Part shown: positions 1 to 12,361 of the stretch, piece by piece
Layout of the letters: the number at the start of each line of letters is the position of its first letter
Numbering within the stretch: the first letter of the stretch is position 1
Assembly: GCA_905182995.1 (NCBI GenBank)
Contig: CAJJDP010000040.1
Span: 466,607-530,606, forward strand
Direction: 5' to 3'
Length of the DNA stretch: 64,000 nt
Source: Paramecium octaurelia
Taxonomy: Eukaryota > Ciliophora > Oligohymenophorea > Peniculida > Parameciidae
Notes under the pieces: model-generated
Told to the model about the DNA's origin: nothing
Seen by the model: the letters and a program-made list of their open reading frames with translations, nothing else
Database searches by the model: none
Program-made: the position numbers and the translations under genes

Positions 1-377
1 AATAGTAGTATAACTAAAATCCTAATTATTAAAGATAACCATAAAAGTATCAAAAGAAATATTATAATAATTACCAATAAAATAATTTCTAATAAGGCAA
101 TTATCAATAAAATAATTATCAATAAAATAATTATTAGTAAAATACTAATTATTCTGGCAATCACCAAAAATATTAAAAATAAAATGATGAATAGTCTGTA
201 AATAACTAAGACTAATAGTTTTGAGTTATGAATATTATTTTCATTAAGAATAAATATGCATTAATTTAAATTCATTAAATTAACAAATGAATTGTCTTAT
301 AAAAACTTTGCTTATGGTTTAACAGGTATTAAATTAATTGGCTTGTAATATTAAATTTAATGATTATATGAAAATAT
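1..377. other. left-edge AT-rich region
   Basis: Frame 1 on the plus strand is open from the window edge to a TGA at 229-231 under the ciliate code. It could be the 3' end of a cut-off gene, but the translation is low-complexity (Asn/Ile/Lys) and resembles nothing I recognise. The rest, up to the end of the dynein-docking gene at 378, shows nothing definable. Confidence 0.3.
99..143. repeat. 15-bp tandem repeat, three units
   Basis: Two perfect copies of AATTATCAATAAAAT (99-113, 114-128) are followed by a degenerate third (129-143). More diverged copies precede them from about 70. If the frame open from base 1 is coding, the repeat gives a five-residue Asn-Lys-Ile-Ile-Ile period. Confidence 0.6.
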
Positions 378-1870
378 TCATTTTTTTTTCTTTAGACTCT
401 CCAAAGCCATTTCTCTGAGTGCTTTTTAGGTTAATAATTTATTATATTGCTGTTATTATGATTCTTATTTTAACAATTCGTCATCATTAAATTATTTATT
501 GGATCCTTTAAACTCTTTGAGTGGAATTTCATCTAAAAGTAAAGTACTTTGAGCAATGCTTTAGTTTAATACAATTTTTTCTCTAAAATATGTATACAAT
601 TTTTGTACTTAGCAACAGCAAGATCAATGAATCTTTCAAGATCTTATAAATATTTTTCTAAAGAACTTTCGTTGAGATTAAAAGATAATTTATAATCTAA
701 ATGTGCAGTTGGATCAGATGCCTTAATGAGATAAAAATATGAATTACCAATTATGTCTAAGATAATTCGATTAAAGCATCTTTTAGAGTAGGTGCAATTT
801 CCTCCATTTGTTTTCTGAGAGTGTTTATTTCTTCCTATCTTTTCTTAATGATCAATTCATTTTTTTTTCTGTGTCTTTCAGCCTATGGTGTTGCCATAAG
901 CAATCTCTTCTTGCTTTCATTTTCTACTCTTTGAGAATCTATTTTTTTTTTTAAATCTTGGTTTTAATCTTGCAATTGATCAATTTATTATGATAAGATG
1001 TCTACATAATTATAAAGAGAATAGTTTTATTCTTCGCTTTTTATAAATGTATTCATGATTTCTTCAATGTCTTGAATACCTGAGGCTTCTTTTATTTGAT
1101 TGAATGCATCTTCAATGACTTTCATATTTTTCCAATATGTATCAATCAATTTAACTTTTTCCTTGTTATTAGAAATCAACTTTTTTAATCTAAGCTTCAA
1201 AGTAGAAGCTGTGTCAATATTGGCTGCCTTCTCTTTTCTTTATCCCAAGTTATCTAAATCGTGCTTTTTCTTCTCTTCCATAACTTCCTTTTTCAATCTG
1301 TCGAATTACTCCACATACTTTTCTTTTTCTTAATCATTTTTTTTCTTCATTTCAGCTATAGTTTCCTTCTTTTTCTGAGCTTATAGTTCGTTTGAATTTC
1401 GAAAAACTTCATTTGCGACAGTTTCATTTTCTATATTCAATAATTCTTCTTGTAAATCTTGATGAATATTTATGTATTAATGTCTTTCCTTTCTCAACAT
1501 ATTGATCTATTTTTTCAATTCAAAATTATGGGTTTATGATTCATTGTATTTAAGTATTGATTATTCTAAAGCATTTTATAAATTTTTTATTTTATTTAAT
1601 TATTGCTTAGCAGCTGGCAAAGTTTAATCGTGTTATATCTAGAATTATTTAGTATGACAATACTTTTTTTATTTATTCCTTCTTTTGTTACCATTCCTTT
1701 TTGGTTGACACCCAAGTTTCCTCAATATTGTAATGATGTTTTTTATCTTGCTCCACTTTTCTAATGTAGTTCTCACTCTCCCTCTATAACGAAAGTACTT
1801 ATGATTCGTGGAGAATGCTTTAAGTCTAAGAAACGTTAGAATTAGGAGCTGAATTATATCCAAAAAACAT
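378..1870 (-). CDS. outer dynein arm docking complex coiled-coil protein (CCDC114/CCDC63/ODA1-like)
   Basis: A 471-aa coiled-coil protein predicted to help dock outer dynein arms on axonemal doublet microtubules. The model starts at an ATG at 1870 and removes introns 1639-1663, 722-747 and 583-608; it ends with TGA at 378-380. The diagnostic part is the block around residues 255-285, SGIQDIEEIMNTFIKSEEQN followed by YSLYNYV. In the CCDC63/CCDC114/ODA1 family this motif (GIDDIEE...F...E..N.SLFNYVNEL) precedes a long coiled coil. Most of the rest is rich in Lys, Glu and Gln, many Gln being UAA/UAG. The second intron ends in AAG rather than TAG. The family call rests on remembered motifs, not on a search; another ODA-DC paralogue is possible. 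Confidence 0.75.
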
Positions 1871-2094
1871 TTAATAAATAAATATTAATTATATAAACAA
1901 AACCATAGTATTACAGTAATTTAAAATAATATCATATACATAAAAGGACATAATTAGTAATAGAATATTAAAAGGCAATGGCTACCATTTATAACAACCA
2001 GGTTTGGATGCCTTTCTTCTGCCTTATTAAAGTTTTACAGTTATATTATAATACTTAAGAAAATTTCTGAAATTTTCATACATATGCACCATTA

Positions 2095-2560
2095 TTCCTA
2101 TATTATTTTTGAAGAAAAGAAACAAAGATCGTAGCAATTCTTGGTTTCTCTGTAGTTCTTTCAATACCATAAAATATACTCAAAAACAGTATTTAAGTCT
2201 TTATTTTTTCTCCCACTTTAATAGTGATCATTTGATTAACAATGAACTCTATAAAAAGATTGCGATGACCCTTGGGAGGTTTATTTATTTAAACGGGATT
2301 TAATGAAGAACATTTAATGGTACTTAAATCATTTTTGAATCTGATGTAAGAGGATTTGATATGAGTCTTTAAATAAATTACAAAGCTGTGTATAATCATT
2401 TGCAGAAGAATTTCACTAAGTTCAGAATTTGTTATTTAGCATTTAAAGGTCTCTTTCATTATGGCTACTAACATAATAACAAAATTTTAGAATTTGATAA
2501 TAATATTAAGATATTTAAAATTGTTAACAGAATTTTGGGGAAAAAATTGATCATTATTTT
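2095..2560 (+). pseudogene. possible decayed gene fragment
   Basis: A plus-strand frame starting at an ATG near 2095 gives a protein-like stretch if one short intron is assumed around 2193-2220. It then meets an in-frame TGA near 2301-2303. The same frame stays open and protein-like for roughly 250 further bases until it runs into the small minus-strand gene. A single stop splitting two coding-looking halves suggests a gene relic, but no family is recognisable and composition alone could explain it. Confidence 0.25.
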
Positions 2561-2576
2561 ATATTTGTATTGCTTA

Positions 2577-2987
2577 TCATTTTTTATTTAAATTACTATT
2601 AATAGGCATTTAAATCTAGGATTTGGGTTACACTCTTTGTGTATTACTCGCTTATTTTTGAACTTCAAATTATTTATACAGTTAGGCCAAAGTTGGATTA
2701 TAATGTTCACTTACAGGTTTAGATTAAGGTGAAATAGCACTTTTTTTATTTTATGGACTGATTAATTATTTCAAGTAGTTTTATTGATTGAAGTTTTAAT
2801 GTGTGGGACTCAAACTTAATTATTGTTATGATTTCTGAGTAGTTGATAATTCTTTTTGACTCATAAGAGGTCTTGGAATATAATTTTATTTATACTTTGA
2901 TTTGGTATTTTGCAATAGTTTTTATGTCTTTAATAGTTTGCTCTATAATTCTGGATCTAAGGAAATACTGTTGGGTAAATTGGGCAT
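2577..2987 (-). CDS. small Gln/Ser-rich protein, unknown
   Basis: An intronless 136-aa frame from ATG at 2987 to TGA at 2577-2579. It uses many UAA/UAG glutamines and is rich in Gln, Ser, Lys, Asn and Pro, with no signal peptide, TM segment or recognisable domain; it is probably disordered. It lies 32 bp beyond the stop of the upstream kinase gene on the same strand. The open frame is much longer than chance would give in this composition, and codon use resembles its neighbours. Function unknown. Confidence 0.6.
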
Positions 2988-3019
2988 AAAAAAGGTATCT
3001 TTCTTTTCTTACGATTTAC

Positions 3020-4521
<1,502 letters not shown>

Positions 4522-5172
4522 AATAAATATTAATTAATATTTTCAAAAATTCATAATTAGAATACTATCCTCATATTTATTTCTATCTCCCTATTAATCA
4601 ATTTATCCTAAATAACAAATTTTATATTTAAACTCACATTCCCATAAGAATTTAATACTCCAAGTTTGAATACACTTTTTATTAGTTGTTCTCTCCTTTT
4701 TTAAAAAATTGATTCTATCTAAGAGTGTACTTGAAAAAAATCGTTATAAGGTCAAAAATTCTAAATTGTTCTTTTATAGAAATATATTATTATTATCTAT
4801 TAATTGTAATAAATTACCTTTCCTCCTATAGAGTTTCAAATTCTATTGTCTATTAAACATTAAATAATCATACGATAAGAGTTCTTTCTTTAAATTATTA
4901 AAAGTCTATGTATTCTTATGATTCTTTTAAAAATTATAAGGATATCTTAATTAGACTATTTAGATGAAAAGTTCAATAATATATATCCAATCAGATGTAA
5001 TTGAATTTTCGTGATCAAATTTCTTATACTCAAGACAATTTTTCACAGTTTTTTTGCAATTCTTAGTTGTTAAAATATAATATTCTCAAATCTAATAAGT
5101 TTATTTGCTTTAATAAAAATTATTATAAAATAGTATAGTAAAATATTTAATATAAAAAGAATTGAAAAAAAA
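4522..5172. other. intergenic, nothing recognised
   Basis: About 650 bp of AT-rich sequence lie between the kinase start and the tRNA. I see no convincing open frame or structured RNA on either strand. The part next to 4521 presumably carries the kinase promoter. Confidence 0.5.
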
Positions 5173-5243
5173 GGACCTACTTGGATTCGAACCAAGGTCT
5201 TGAGGGTTAAAGCCTCAGGTACTAACCACTATACGATAGATCC
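5173..5243 (-). tRNA. tRNA-Gln(UUA), decoding UAA as glutamine
   Basis: A 71-nt tRNA folds on the minus strand. The acceptor stem GGATCTA/TAGGTCC has one G-U pair. The anticodon stem TGAGG/CCTCA closes the seven-base loop CTTTAAC, giving anticodon TTA (genomic 5208-5210). The T arm is CTTGG-TTCGAAT-CCAAG, which includes the box B sequence. A run of eight T follows the 3' end and serves as a Pol III terminator. Anticodon UUA pairs with UAA, a stop in the standard code; in ciliates such tRNAs carry glutamine. This agrees with the UAA/UAG-rich genes throughout the window. Glutamine identity is inferred from the genetic code of the surrounding genes. Confidence 0.95.
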
Positions 5244-5459
5244 TATAGTTATTCATTAAAATTCTGAATGCTATATGAAACTCTTGACTTATTAAAAATA
5301 AATAGCCTTGCAATTCAAGAGAATTGTTTAAATATAATTTTTAGAAAATTGATAATGAATATAATTCTCAATTCTACTAACTAAAAATAATTTAAATGTA
5401 TCTATCATTTCAATATAATTATAGTTTGAAGTAGGAATAAAAAATATTGTAATTAATTA

Positions 5460-6119
5460 TCATTTTAGTTTTAAGACCCACTTTCCTCTTTGCTTACTCT
5501 TAACATAATACCAATCTCCTCTAATTGATTAATCTGAATCATCAAATTGTCCTTGATAAACCAATTCATCACCCTTGTGTAGCTCAGCCTCTTCATACAT
5601 TTTTCTAGAGAATGTTTCAATTTGATTGAATTGATTAATATTCATTCTACCAAACTAAGTCCATGATCCGTAACGATCTTAACCATACATTCGGAAACTC
5701 AATTCATTCCCATCTTATGATACTGTAACCTTCTCTATCTTTTATGAGACCCATAAATCGTTAAAGGTGAATGACATTTCCAATTTTCCTTCTTACAATT
5801 TTTAGGCTATGCTATTAATTGTTTAGTTCAATTCATCTAAATTATTCTTATTTTGATTTCTAGCAGCAGGGACTTCTTTTTCAGATTCTTTTATTCTTGG
5901 TATTACAATAGCGATCAGTACAGCAATGAAAATTATTGCTAAAAATTCTGTTAATCCTCCTCCATTTTCATTATGTTCAATTGGATAACCGTTTTAATCA
6001 TATTCCTATTCCCTAGAGCTTGATTCAGACGAATCATAATTATTATTACTACTACTTTAAACCTCATTTGGTTAGCATTGAATTATTAAATATAGCAAAT
6101 TCAGGATTAAAATTTTCAT
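5460..6119 (-). CDS. single-pass membrane protein, unknown
   Basis: An intronless 219-aa frame. The start MKILILNLLYLIIQC is a likely signal peptide. A Ser/Asn/Gly-rich segment follows, then one hydrophobic helix at about residues 60-77 (FLAIIFIAVLIAIVIP), then a soluble domain of about 140 residues rich in aromatic and charged residues. This suggests a type I single-pass protein with a folded cytoplasmic domain. The last part contains WVSQKIEKVTVSQDG and RGDWYYVKSKQRGKWVLKLK, which look like beta strands. No family recognised. The divergent side toward 6120 is AT-rich. Confidence 0.7.
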
Positions 6120-6343
6120 TTAAAACAAATAATGAAATTTTTTAATTAGAAATATTTACGAGTTCAATTTCTGATACTTGCTTCTCTATTATTTATTTGA
6201 ATAATATTAATTAATAGAAAAATAAAATATAAAATTAATAATATTAATAAATTATTGTATTAATCATCCTAACATGATAATTGGCTCAATCAAATTCATA
6301 AGCAAAGATGATATATTTATAAAAATGTCTAAAGTAATATATA

Positions 6344-6505
6344 ATGGAAAAAAATATGACAAAAAGTAAATCATAAGGGGAAATTATTATATTAAATGAA
6401 ACGCAATATTCTAAGAAAGCGTAACGATACTAGGAATATAAACAATTTGTTTTTAATCCTTTTCGACAAAAAATGAATAATTTTATTCAGATTTTTGGAG
6501 AATGA
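6344..6505 (+). CDS. possible 53-aa small protein
   Basis: An ATG-to-TGA frame of 53 codons with a Lys/Gln-rich start and the segment RYQEYKQFVFNPFRQKMNNF. The residue mix resembles real proteins here, but the frame is short and unspliced, with no homology to support it. It could instead be a relic exon. The surrounding 6120-6652 interval holds nothing else that I can support. Confidence 0.3.
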
Positions 6506-6652
6506 TACATATCAATAGTATTGATAGATTTCAATCCTGTTTATAAAGGTGATGGAGGAAGTATAAAATGAAATCTCAAATGAGAATAGTTGCATTTTGA
6601 ATAAATTTCCAAAAGGCTGATTTAAAATTAGCATTTTATATTTATTATAGAA

Positions 6653-7272
6653 TCATTCTGTTTAATAGGTTGTTGAAGAATTGAAGATAAACTTTTGAGA
6701 TGATATTGATTTTGAAGGAGATTGAGATTCTCCTTTAAGCTTTTATGGCAGTGATTGAAATTTCAATCTATCCATAAATTAAACGGTATGCTCGCTTTTA
6801 ATATTTCTTTGACTAATTATTTATTTAGGGCTTTCAATCTAATTCTGTATTTTTTCAATTAAAAGTTCTCTGCGAGATTATCCTCCTTTAGCATTCAAGA
6901 TAATATCTGCTATATTTAATTTAGTTTATAAAATGGTATCATGGAATTTTAAGTCATTTTTTTGCCATTTCAATCCTAAATAAGAAAGAAGCATTTACGA
7001 TTTGGCTTTAAGAACTTTGTCATTCCTCTCTAAGTCAGATAGCCTGATTCTATGATCTGTTTTCTTTTGAGATATTCTCTCTCTTCATTTAAGATGTACT
7101 TCTTCATCTCACATCTTTTGAAAGAAAGAAGTGGGATAGGAACAAATTACCCAATAGACCTTCCTGTAACAGGAGTATTTGTTGATTGTGGACTCGCGAA
7201 CATATTCGATGTGCTGGCTGATTTGACATGAAATTTAAACGATTTTTTCCTTGGACCCATATCCATCATCAT
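6653..7272 (-). CDS. unknown basic protein, 198 aa
   Basis: The gene starts in a run of ATGs (7272, 7269, 7266), has one intron (6976-6998, ends TAG) and stops with TGA at 6653-6655. The product is basic and Ser/Lys/Gln-rich, with a charged central segment EMKKYILNEEREYLKRKQII that may be helical. No signal peptide or TM segment. Its start codon is only 36 bp from the start of the divergent gene at 7309, so the two probably share a promoter region. Function unknown. Confidence 0.65.
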
Positions 7273-7308
7273 ATTGAATAATAATTATATTATAATTTGA
7301 TTCTTTTA
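7273..7308. promoter_or_regulatory. 36-bp divergent intergenic region
   Basis: These 36 almost purely A/T bases separate the start codons of two divergently transcribed genes and must contain both 5' flanks, unless core promoter sequence lies inside the coding regions. No specific motif is recognised. Confidence 0.4.
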
Positions 7309-8209
7309 ATGAAATCTAATAAATTTAGTTAGGGTAGTGTTCCCAAAGAGGAAAAACAGAGATGTAAATAGTGATACCTTAACTCTAGCTCGAAGTTTGT
7401 ATGCATCATAATATTTCAATTTCGCTGAAGTACCGAAACAAAGGGCATCTCAAGCATCCATTGTAAAAACAGAAGGCAAGGAAATTTAAAGAAGATTACT
7501 CTTCTACCATAAAACAGTGCTCGTTGATAATGTGATTAGGAATTCAAATAAGTAGCAAAAAAATAAAAACTTCAAGGAAAAAATGTTTGAGATCAATGAT
7601 TCTCGATAAAGAAGGTTGAGCTGCTCTTGCAATGAGTGTGGCAGAAGATCAACGAAAATGAATAAATTCCATAATGTATATTAAAAGTAAGAACAAACCT
7701 CCAAAGACTTTTGGTCGAGCTTAATTATATAGTAGCAATAGTAATCATAATTAACTATTTCAACAAAATCATTAAAGTCCACAACCACACTCCTCTCAAT
7801 CCCAGACATTAGTCCTAAAAAACATCAACAGAAAATAGAGAGTCCGATGTCAAAGAAATATAAACAAAACTAAAAACTAGCCTCTCCTCCTCTCATAAAT
7901 TTGAAACCATATCTTTAAGAATCACCTCAGAAAAAGTTCACCAATCTCCAAACCGAATAAACACAATTGATTCTTAAGCCAGTTTTCCTGAGATCTTCAG
8001 CTCCTAACTTAGAAACCTTTGAGTATTCTTCCAAACAAAGCAGTCCAAGAAGAGGCAAATCTAATTAGAATTAAAAATTGGAGTAATAAGTGTAAACTGC
8101 TAGAAATTTAACTAAAAGGATGCTTCAAATTTGCTATTTGAAACCATTCTCAGGTATCTCAAATCGAAATACATGTATGAATACATAAAGAAAAGAACAA
8201 AAATATTGA
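7309..8209 (+). CDS. unknown Ser/Lys-rich protein, 291 aa
   Basis: Start 7309, one intron (7364-7388, ends TAG) that removes an otherwise blocking TGA, stop TGA at 8207-8209. The protein is basic, with many Ser, Lys, Gln and Pro residues. A short Cys cluster SCSCNECGRRS at about residue 115 could bind metal but is too small to name. The C-terminal half has repeated SP motifs (SPKK, SPMSKK, SSPRRG) of the kind often phosphorylated by proline-directed kinases. Probably largely disordered. Function unknown. Confidence 0.65.
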
Positions 8210-8763
8210 AATTAAATTTATATATTTGATTATAATTCTTGTTATATGAGTTATCTCATTTTTATCACCGTTTCTATTCAATAATAAAATTCTATTTATT
8301 TTGAATTTTTAATAAGAAGGTTATTAATTAAAATAAAGAGAAATACCTCAACTAGAGAGAGAGATAAACATAGATTTAGAATTAAAAATTAATATAGAAT
8401 AAATTTATTAACTGGGATTTTTATTTCATTAAGTCCTTTAAACAAATAAAATAATGAATGAGATACGTTACATATATATGACAAAATAATTCAATTAGTT
8501 TACATATACTATTTTCTAATATGATGTCAAATTTAATTAATTTATTTAAAGATTAGCTAGAAAAAGATGAATAAAATTAGAACTATTGCTAAAGTCTTAA
8601 AACCTGGTTAATTTAGGTTAAACTTTGTGTCAAAAATATAGATAGTTTTCAATTCTGAAAAAAACCAAAACAACAGTAATGTATTCATTACTTTTTTATA
8701 ATCTTTTTTTTAGATAAACCCCTTTATATTTGAAGCTTAAAACAAATAATTTTATTTATATTG
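8210..8763. other. long convergent intergenic region
   Basis: 554 bp lie between two convergent genes, large for this compact genome. A plus-strand frame near 8240-8455 is open for about 70 codons but shows no protein-like pattern. Nothing else recognised. Confidence 0.4.
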
Positions 8764-10047
8764 TCAACTCATTAGATCTTCAACTTCATCAACTAAATCT
8801 TACATATCTATTACTATCTTATTAATTATTGACTCTAATTTCATTAGGTCATTTGAAAGCTTATTATCCTCAAGCTTACAAATTAATGTTAAATACTGTT
8901 TATACATGTTTTCAAATTCCTTTCTCATTGATATCAGTTTATTCTGAATTGAAAATCTTATTTATTTTAATTTTTATTAAGTGATGGATTGTGAATTATC
9001 AACTTATTATTTTGATTACATTTAAGTTATTTCGCTTATTGCTACATCTCTTTTTCCTTTCAAGACTTTAATCAAATCATTTAATTATTGCTATTACTGC
9101 TTTTCATTTAAAATTTAGTCATTAAGTGCCTTGATTTCATCTCCTTTCATTATTAGAAGTTTCTTTAAATCCTAGATTTCCTCTTTTTATTTTGTGTTTT
9201 CTAATTATATTTATAGTTCGATATTTCTTTGAGCATCGAATTATTATAATTAGTTGATAAGTTTATTATTTTCCTTAATGAGCATATTGATTTGTTATTA
9301 TTTAGATTCAATCTCCTACCTACTTTTTGATTATTAATCTGCTAATTGTTGTAATACCATATTATAATTCCTATTAATCTATCTATTTTCTTAACTCTGC
9401 TTGTCGATTTCTTAAGCTTACAAGTTTATTTTATGGAGTTAATCCTTGTTCAATTAAATATATTCTTGGATTTCTTTTTGCAAAGCTTCTATTCTTTATT
9501 TATATTGTTCATCATTACTTTTATCTAGATCGATAAATGCAGCATTAATCTCTTATAACTCTTTATCATCTATCTGATTATTATTCCAATTTATTTATGC
9601 TTAAATAGTTTATAATTCTTTTTTTGATTATTCTAATTCGCATTCAATGACTTCCTTCTTTCTTAACTCATTGTCAGCATCAGCCTACATTTCAATCATG
9701 GCTTGCTCTAATTCCTTGCAATGGTTTTCCTTTTCTGATAATTCTTATGCCATTCTCTTTCTTTCCTTTTCGAGCATTTCAAATTTGTTAAACATGGGCA
9801 AAAATTATTAGCAAACATCATCGTATCCTCTTTATAGTCTATTGATATAATCTTCCATTTAATGCAGAATATTAGACAAATCTTCAATCGAGTATTACCA
9901 TAAATTATCTTTCGGGATTGAATAATTTTTAAAAGCCAATTACTCAAAAGTAGGAAAGGATTCAATTTATTACTGCTTATGTTGCTATTCTTTGGTCATC
10001 ACTTTTTGAGCTGTTAATTTGGCATTTTCAATTAAATTTTTTATCAT
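8764..10047 (-). CDS. long coiled-coil protein, 427 aa
   Basis: An intronless frame from ATG at 10047 to TGA at 8764-8766. About the first 100 residues form a mixed N-terminal region (SIEDLSNILHQMEDYINRLQ). The remainder is a continuous Glu/Lys/Gln-rich coiled coil with heptad-like spacing (KEIQEYIQLNKDQLHKINLQ; QKEEIQDLKKLLIMKGDEIK). Dozens of UAA/UAG glutamines confirm the code. Coiled coils of this kind are common in ciliary and basal-body proteins, but no family-specific motif was recognised. Confidence 0.75.
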
Positions 10048-10293
10048 TTTTATTATGAATCAATTTCAGAATTGGGAATAGTATTTAGGGTACAATGCAT
10101 TTCTGCTATTTTACAAGGAATTCATGAATATTTGAGTTTATCCTAAGGTTCTGATATTCCAAAATATCCAGCAGAGGTCAATTATTAGAATAGACAGAGC
10201 AATAGAAAAAAAAGGTAGATGAGTTATTGATTTGTATTAAATTAATTCACTTTGTTGTAATTTTAAAATAATTAGAAATATAAATTAATTTAA

Positions 10294-11639
10294 ATGGAAA
10301 AAGTTTTAAGTTATGATTAGATAGTTTCACATCTGGTAGAATTTTGTCATAAAAGTTAAGACGAGGAAATCAAAGAGATTGAAGCCACTAAGATATTAAA
10401 TTAGATGAGCATGAAGAACGGACATTAGGAATTTAATTATGAAATTGCGGTTGAATTGTTTGAAAGAGTTGCGTCTTACAATACATCTTTAACAATATAA
10501 ACTTTAGCTCATGTAATCTATGAAGCCAATGATATCATCATTAATAAATACAATCATGCTATGAATAGGGAAATGTATATGGAAGAATAAAAAGCATATC
10601 TAAAGCACATCAAACCTTATGGGAATACAACAAATCTTCAAATTAGCTATGTGAAAATATAAGAAGCCTATGTACATCGACCATATATCGTTGTTCTTAT
10701 AGGAGAGTTCATTCATGAGAGTGAAATACAGACAAGGAAGGACGGCTGGTTTGAATGGAGTTTAGATATACAAATTCCAGTGAAATCTCTGGTGACAGAT
10801 TTAAAAGTTGAATTACTAGAAGATCACAACATTATTGCAAGTTTACAAATACCTTATGAGGCTTTGCCGATGAATGAAATGAAGGAAGCTGAATTGCAAA
10901 TGTAAAATGCTAACTGTCACACATTAATTTAATTGCAATGTATGTTGAGTATTGGTAACAATTATAAGGAGTTGATCGATGAGAAAATGCAATTTCTAGA
11001 TAATCAAACTTAAATTTGTTAAGAAGAATTATTCCTGCTTTAATCCTAATTGCATGAATTAAGCAAACCCTTCTTCAGAGATGCCAACATCCAACCAAAG
11101 CAAATCAACTATTCCAATAAATCTCAGCTAAACACTGAAATATTTTAGAATATCCCTGATAAAAGTACTCTATAACCACCATCCCTACAAGCCACAGCCT
11201 TCAGAAACACTTCCTCCGCTCTTGGGTTCAAAAAGATCATCATTGAACCAGAACGGAAATTGCATTCCTACCCTATTATGGCTAGAATCGATCTCTTAGC
11301 AACATTAATAGCAGTATTTGTCTCATCATTTTATGATAGATAATTTCAATGATGATTAATTTCTTTACTCCTGACATTAGTGTTACTTTTATCATGGTTA
11401 TCCTTTTTTCAATAATGCTGAAACACAAATATACATTAATTTACATACTGATTTTAGTGACTTTTGGAATCATCATTGAAATTTTCACTCTCAGCTATTT
11501 AGACCTTAGCATATTTGCAATTTTATTAGTAGTGTTGAATATGTTACTAAATTTTGGGTTGTTTCTCTTTACAGGATTGCTCTTAAATGATGTTGAAAAT
11601 GTATCGAGACTTAAATCCAAGCTTTTACTACCTTTGTGA
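10294..11639 (+). CDS. C2-like domain protein with C-terminal membrane segments
   Basis: A 439-aa protein; one intron (11314-11339). Residues about 105-215 contain a beta-rich region (YIVVLIGEFIHESEIQTRKD, then WFEWSLDIQIPVKSLVTDLK) that resembles a C2 sandwich. A Gln-rich linker and three or four hydrophobic helices follow, the last ones LDLSIFAILLVVLNMLLNFG and LFLFTGLLL. The intron sits exactly before the membrane part and restores the frame. The layout suggests membrane traffic or lipid binding, but that is inference. The stop at 11637-11639 is only 12 bp before the next plus-strand start codon. Confidence 0.65.
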
Positions 11640-11651
11640 TTAATTTAATTT

Positions 11652-12235
11652 ATGTTCACACTTAAGAAATATTTATATGATATTGCCTATGGAGAAAGGA
11701 AGGTGAAGAATCGAATTGGAATCGTAGTAATGCTCATCTCTGGGTATGCTGGATTCAATTTGGGAACCAATCAATCTGAAAAATTGGACACTTCCTCTCT
11801 TTATTAATTTAATGGGTAGGATGAAGAAATATACAATCTATTATAAACAAAGCCAGTATTACAATTGATCTATCCTCCTGGAGAGCCCTATTTTGATAAC
11901 TATAGAACTGCATTCATAAAGGCTTCAAACAAATTCAAGTACGAAATGAGTAATTTATTAGTCAAGTGCATTTTGTCCTAGTTAATACCAACCAGCACTT
12001 TCAATATTGTAGGAATATTGATCTATCCAGATTGCCTCAAGGATTGCTTTGGCTACCACAGAATTACAATCTTGATAAAATTGAGAAATTCAAATAGGAA
12101 GGAGTGTTTCCTGTTGTAGAATATCTTAAGGAGTATTCTGTAGAAGGGATTGAATGCTTTTTAATGGAGAATGGTGTTATACCTTAAAAAAAATCAACAG
12201 ACTAATTAACTTAGCAAATAAAAACATTAATGTGA
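11652..12235 (+). CDS. possible thioredoxin-fold membrane-anchored protein
   Basis: A 186-aa protein with one intron (11939-11961). The N-terminus has a hydrophobic stretch (IGIVVMLISGYAGFNLG). A core with alternating strands and helices follows: PVLQLIYPPGEPYFDNYRTA, then FNQVHFVLVNTNQ and FPVVEYLKEYS. The order resembles a thioredoxin fold, but no CxxC active site is present, so the fold call is weak. The start codon lies just 12 bp after the stop of the upstream gene, leaving almost no room for a separate promoter. Confidence 0.55.
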
Positions 12236-12361
12236 TATAATAATAATTCATCTTAAATAAAGAATCATATATTTTATTAGTATAGAGTAGAGTTCCATTT
12301 ATTTATTATTTATCTGTTGTAAAAAATAATATCAACTTAAAATTATTATTATTTAATATTC

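Noticed and set aside
8240..8460. Open frame of about 70 codons in the 8.2-8.8 kb gap
   Set aside because: Composition is that of neutral AT-rich DNA and it overlaps a simple AG-rich stretch; no supporting evidence.
11637..11652. Fusion of the C2-like membrane gene and the thioredoxin-like gene through a short intron
   Set aside because: The only GT...AG candidate across the junction (about 31 nt, GTG start) does not keep the downstream frame.
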